This document shows, one piece after another, positions 61,564 through 64,000 of a stretch of 64,000 bases of DNA. The position numbers and the translations under genes are program-made. The notes beneath the pieces were generated by a model that did no database searches, was not told the origin of the DNA, and saw nothing but the letters and a program-made list of their open reading frames with translations. Origin of the DNA: Lactococcus taiwanensis (GTDB lineage Bacteria > Bacillota > Bacilli > Lactobacillales > Streptococcaceae); contig NZ_BNDT01000001.1 in assembly GCF_014905395.1 (NCBI RefSeq), positions 310,001 to 374,000 on the forward strand, written 5' to 3'. Position 1 is the first letter of the stretch. Every line of letters begins with the position of its first letter.

Positions 61564-63387
61564 ATGAATCTACAAGAAATGAACGCGCGTAAGGAAAAAA
61601 TTCGTAATTTTTCGATTATCGCCCATATTGACCACGGGAAATCAACACTTGCTGACCGTATCCTCGAGCAAACTGAAACGGTTTCAAAACGAGAAATGCA
61701 AGCACAACTTCTTGACTCAATGGACCTTGAACGTGAACGCGGCATTACCATTAAATTAAATGCGATCGAGCTCAATTATAAAGCCAAAGATGGTGAAACT
61801 TATATTTTCCATTTGATTGACACGCCAGGTCACGTCGATTTTACTTATGAAGTTTCACGAAGCCTTGCTGCCTGTGAAGGAGCAATATTAGTTGTTGATG
61901 CCGCACAAGGAATCGAAGCCCAAACCCTTGCAAATGTTTATCTTGCTTTGGATAATGACCTTGAAATTTTACCCGTCATTAATAAGATTGATCTACCAGC
62001 TGCTGACCCAGAAATGGTCCGTCAAGAAATTGAAGATGTGATTGGTTTAGACGCCTCTGAAGCCGTTCTTGCTTCGGCCAAAGCTGGGATTGGGATTGAA
62101 GAAATTCTTGAACAAATTGTTGAGAAAGTTCCTGCCCCTCAAGGGGAAGTTGACGCTCCGCTCAAGGCTTTGATTTTTGACTCAGTTTATGATGCCTATC
62201 GAGGCGTTATCCTTCAAATTCGGGTCATTGACGGCTCGCTTAAAGTTGGGGACCGTATTCAATTGATGAGTAACGGTAAAGAATTTGATGTCACAGAAGT
62301 TGGGATTTTTACACCAAAAGCAGTCGCTCGTGATTTCTTAATGGCTGGAGATGTAGGTTATGTCGCAGCCTCTATTAAAACCGTTGCGGACACACGTGTC
62401 GGAGACACCGTGACCCTCGCATCAAATCCAGCAACTGAGGCTTTAGAGGGTTATAAAGAAATGAACCCCATGGTATTTGCGGGGATTTACCCTATCGAAT
62501 CAAATAAATTCAATGACCTGCGCGAAGCCCTAGAAAAACTTCAATTAAACGATGCTAGTCTTCGTTTTGAACCTGAAACATCACAAGCGCTTGGTTTCGG
62601 CTTCCGTTGTGGTTTCCTCGGTCTCTTGCATATGGATGTCATTCAAGAACGTTTAGAACGTGAATTTGGTATTGATTTGATTATGACCGCACCATCCGTT
62701 GTTTATCATATCAATACAACGGACGGTGAAACCCTTGAAGTAGCCAACCCATCAGAATTCCCAGATCCTACGCGCATTGAAAACATCGAAGAACCCTTTG
62801 TTAAAGCTCAAATCATGGTACCAAATGATTTCGTTGGTCCGGTTATGGAATTAGCTCAACGAAAACGTGGAATTTTCCTAACAATGGATTATTTAGACGC
62901 AAATCGTGTCAATATCATTTATCATATTCCATTGAGTGAAATTGTTTTTGATTTCTTTGATAAACTTAAATCATCAACTAAAGGTTATGCCAGCTTTGAT
63001 TATGAAATTTCTGATTACCGTCCATCAAATCTTGTGAAAATGGACATTCTCTTAAATGCCGAAAAAGTGGATGCCTTAAGTTTCATTGTCCATAAAGATT
63101 TTGCTTATGAACGTGGTAAAATTATTGTTGAAAAACTTAAAAAACTCATTCCACGTCAACAATTTGAAGTACCAATCCAGGCAACGATAGGAAATAAAAT
63201 CGTTGCGCGTTCAGATATTAAAGCTCTTCGTAAAAACGTCTTGGCCAAATGTTATGGTGGCGATATTTCCCGTAAGCGAAAACTCCTTGAAAAACAAAAA
63301 GCCGGTAAAAAACGGATGAAAGCCATTGGTTCAGTAGAAGTCCCTCAAGAAGCCTTCTTATCTGTCCTTTCAATGGATGAAGAGTAA
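61564..63387 (+). CDS. lepA: Elongation factor 4 (LepA)
   Basis: 607 residues, full length. GTPase motifs [21 protein letters not shown] and [10 protein letters not shown]; the EF-4-specific C-terminal domain ends [14 protein letters not shown]. LepA back-translocates stalled ribosomes and aids 30S assembly. A terminator follows. Confidence 0.97.
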   Translation: MNLQEMNARKEKIRNFSIIAHIDHGKSTLADRILEQTETVSKREMQAQLLDSMDLERERGITIKLNAIELNYKAKDGETYIFHLIDTPGHVDFTYEVSRSLAACEGAILVVDAAQGIEAQTLANVYLALDNDLEILPVINKIDLPAADPEMVRQEIEDVIGLDASEAVLASAKAGIGIEEILEQIVEKVPAPQGEVDAPLKALIFDSVYDAYRGVILQIRVIDGSLKVGDRIQLMSNGKEFDVTEVGIFTPKAVARDFLMAGDVGYVAASIKTVADTRVGDTVTLASNPATEALEGYKEMNPMVFAGIYPIESNKFNDLREALEKLQLNDASLRFEPETSQALGFGFRCGFLGLLHMDVIQERLEREFGIDLIMTAPSVVYHINTTDGETLEVANPSEFPDPTRIENIEEPFVKAQIMVPNDFVGPVMELAQRKRGIFLTMDYLDANRVNIIYHIPLSEIVFDFFDKLKSSTKGYASFDYEISDYRPSNLVKMDILLNAEKVDALSFIVHKDFAYERGKIIVEKLKKLIPRQQFEVPIQATIGNKIVARSDIKALRKNVLAKCYGGDISRKRKLLEKQKAGKKRMKAIGSVEVPQEAFLSVLSMDEE

Positions 63388-63400
63388 AGAAAATTCTCAA

Positions 63401-63425
63401 AACCGCCAATAGGGTGGTTTTTTGT
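63401..63425 (+). terminator. Terminator after lepA
   Basis: AAACCGCC and GGGTGGTTT around AATA, then T run. Confidence 0.85.
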
Positions 63426-63456
63426 TACAATGAAAGAAGTAGAAAAGAGGTAGAAA

Positions 63457-64000
63457 ATGAAAATATTTATCGTTGGAAGTACCGGACGTGTAGGTAAAAG
63501 TTTGCTCAAATCTCTCTCAACAACGGACCATCAAATCTATGCTGGAGCAAGAAAAGTTGAGCAAGTTCCTCAATATAATAATGTAAAAGCAGTTCATTTC
63601 GATCTTGATTGGACACCGGAGGAAATGGCCAAGCAATTACATGGAATGGATGTTATTATTAATGTTTCAGGATCAGGCGGAAAAAGCTTGTTGAAAGTTG
63701 ACTTATATGGGGCTGTCAAACTCATGCAGGCAGCCGAAAAAGCAGAAGTGAAACGATTTATCTTACTAAGCACGATTTTTGCTTTGCAACCTGAAAAATG
63801 GGTTGGTCCCGGTTTTGATAGTTTAAAAGATTACTACATTGCTAAATATTTTGCTGATTTGTACTTGACTAAAGAAACGCGTCTCGCTTATACCATTTTA
63901 CAACCTGGTACCCTTACTGAAGAGAAAGGGACTGGTCTTATCGCAATCAATGATAATCAATCTGGAAAAAATACAATTGAAGATGTCGCACAAACACTCA
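63457..64000 (+). CDS. NAD(P)-binding SDR/NmrA-like protein, cut by window end
   Basis: An open frame from the ATG at 63457 (preceded by AGAGG) runs to the window end, 181 codons without a stop. The N-terminal Rossmann motif GSTGRVGKSLL and the later DVIINVSGSGG place it in the atypical short-chain dehydrogenase family (NmrA/YwnB-like). Such proteins bind NAD(P)H and often act as reductases or redox sensors. A -10 (TTACAAT near 63425) lies upstream. Confidence 0.8.
   Translation, partial: MKIFIVGSTGRVGKSLLKSLSTTDHQIYAGARKVEQVPQYNNVKAVHFDLDWTPEEMAKQLHGMDVIINVSGSGGKSLLKVDLYGAVKLMQAAEKAEVKRFILLSTIFALQPEKWVGPGFDSLKDYYIAKYFADLYLTKETRLAYTILQPGTLTEEKGTGLIAINDNQSGKNTIEDVAQTL

Overview
The window is an ordinary chromosomal stretch of a low-GC Gram-positive coccus, most probably Lactococcus (garvieae-type rather than lactis-type is a guess from the moderate GC). 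The basis is the streptococcal/lactococcal character of the proteins, an alpha-acetolactate decarboxylase, a PyrR attenuator on pyrE, and very many TTACTGAC-type motifs, which I recall as a highly abundant repeat of Lactococcus. Gene density is high. I see no rRNA, tRNA, insertion sequence, prophage or CRISPR array.

Layout. 1-5.3 kb: topoisomerase IV genes parE (3' end) and parC, separated by a peptidase E-like gene, a DnaQ-type exonuclease and an acetyltransferase. 5.3-8 kb: ogt, lspA, an rluD-type pseudouridine synthase and a DUF212 membrane protein. 8.1-14.2 kb: an envelope cluster made of a polytopic GT-C-like protein, a GtrB-like GT2, a two-component system split by a DUF2127 membrane gene, and a PAP2 phosphatase. 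14.4-17.5 kb: glmS, radC and a small TIGR02328-like gene. 17.5-24.1 kb: a candidate small RNA, an anchored hydrolase, gdhA, a Na+/H+ antiporter, a secreted CHAP protein and a lipoprotein. 24.1-27.5 kb: rex, an Spx-family gene and an ABC-F ATPase. 27.5-32.6 kb: PyrR-controlled pyrE-pyrC, then dnaD-nth-trmK-nif3. 32.6-38.2 kb: a HesB-like gene, a Cof phosphatase, an HD hydrolase, DUF1934, a membrane protein with an AbrB-like head, and rplU-prp-rpmA behind an L21-type leader. 38.3-44.7 kb: phoH, ybeY, dgkA, a nucleotidyltransferase, divergent comFA-comFC and yigZ, and DUF475. 44.8-50.7 kb: an oxidoreductase, T-box glyQS, DUF896 and a fluoride-riboswitch CLC gene. 50.7-54.4 kb: NAD genes nadD, pncB and nadE. 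54.4-57.9 kb: an ABC exporter. 57.9-60.6 kb: a murT / DivIVA-repeat gene / gatD operon. 60.7-64 kb: alpha-acetolactate decarboxylase, lepA and a truncated NAD(P)-binding protein.

Four features cut across the genes. (1) A palindrome TTACTGAC-N6-GTCAGTAA occurs about 28 times, with a nearly invariant 6-nt spacer, both between and inside genes; several copies double as terminators. (2) Promoters are mostly extended -10 (TGnTATAAT), and at nine genes the -10-like element ends only 6-7 nt before the ATG, predicting leaderless mRNAs. (3) radC and comFA share an almost identical box plus start region, probably a ComX/SigX (cin-box) promoter. (4) Several RNA devices can be read: PyrR attenuator, glycine T-box, fluoride riboswitch, L21 leader, and a candidate ~60-nt sRNA with a tandem anti-Shine-Dalgarno loop.

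The most novel-looking gene is at 58708-59205. It encodes four tandem copies of the DivIVA N-terminal motif and sits between murT and gatD, the lipid II amidation genes.
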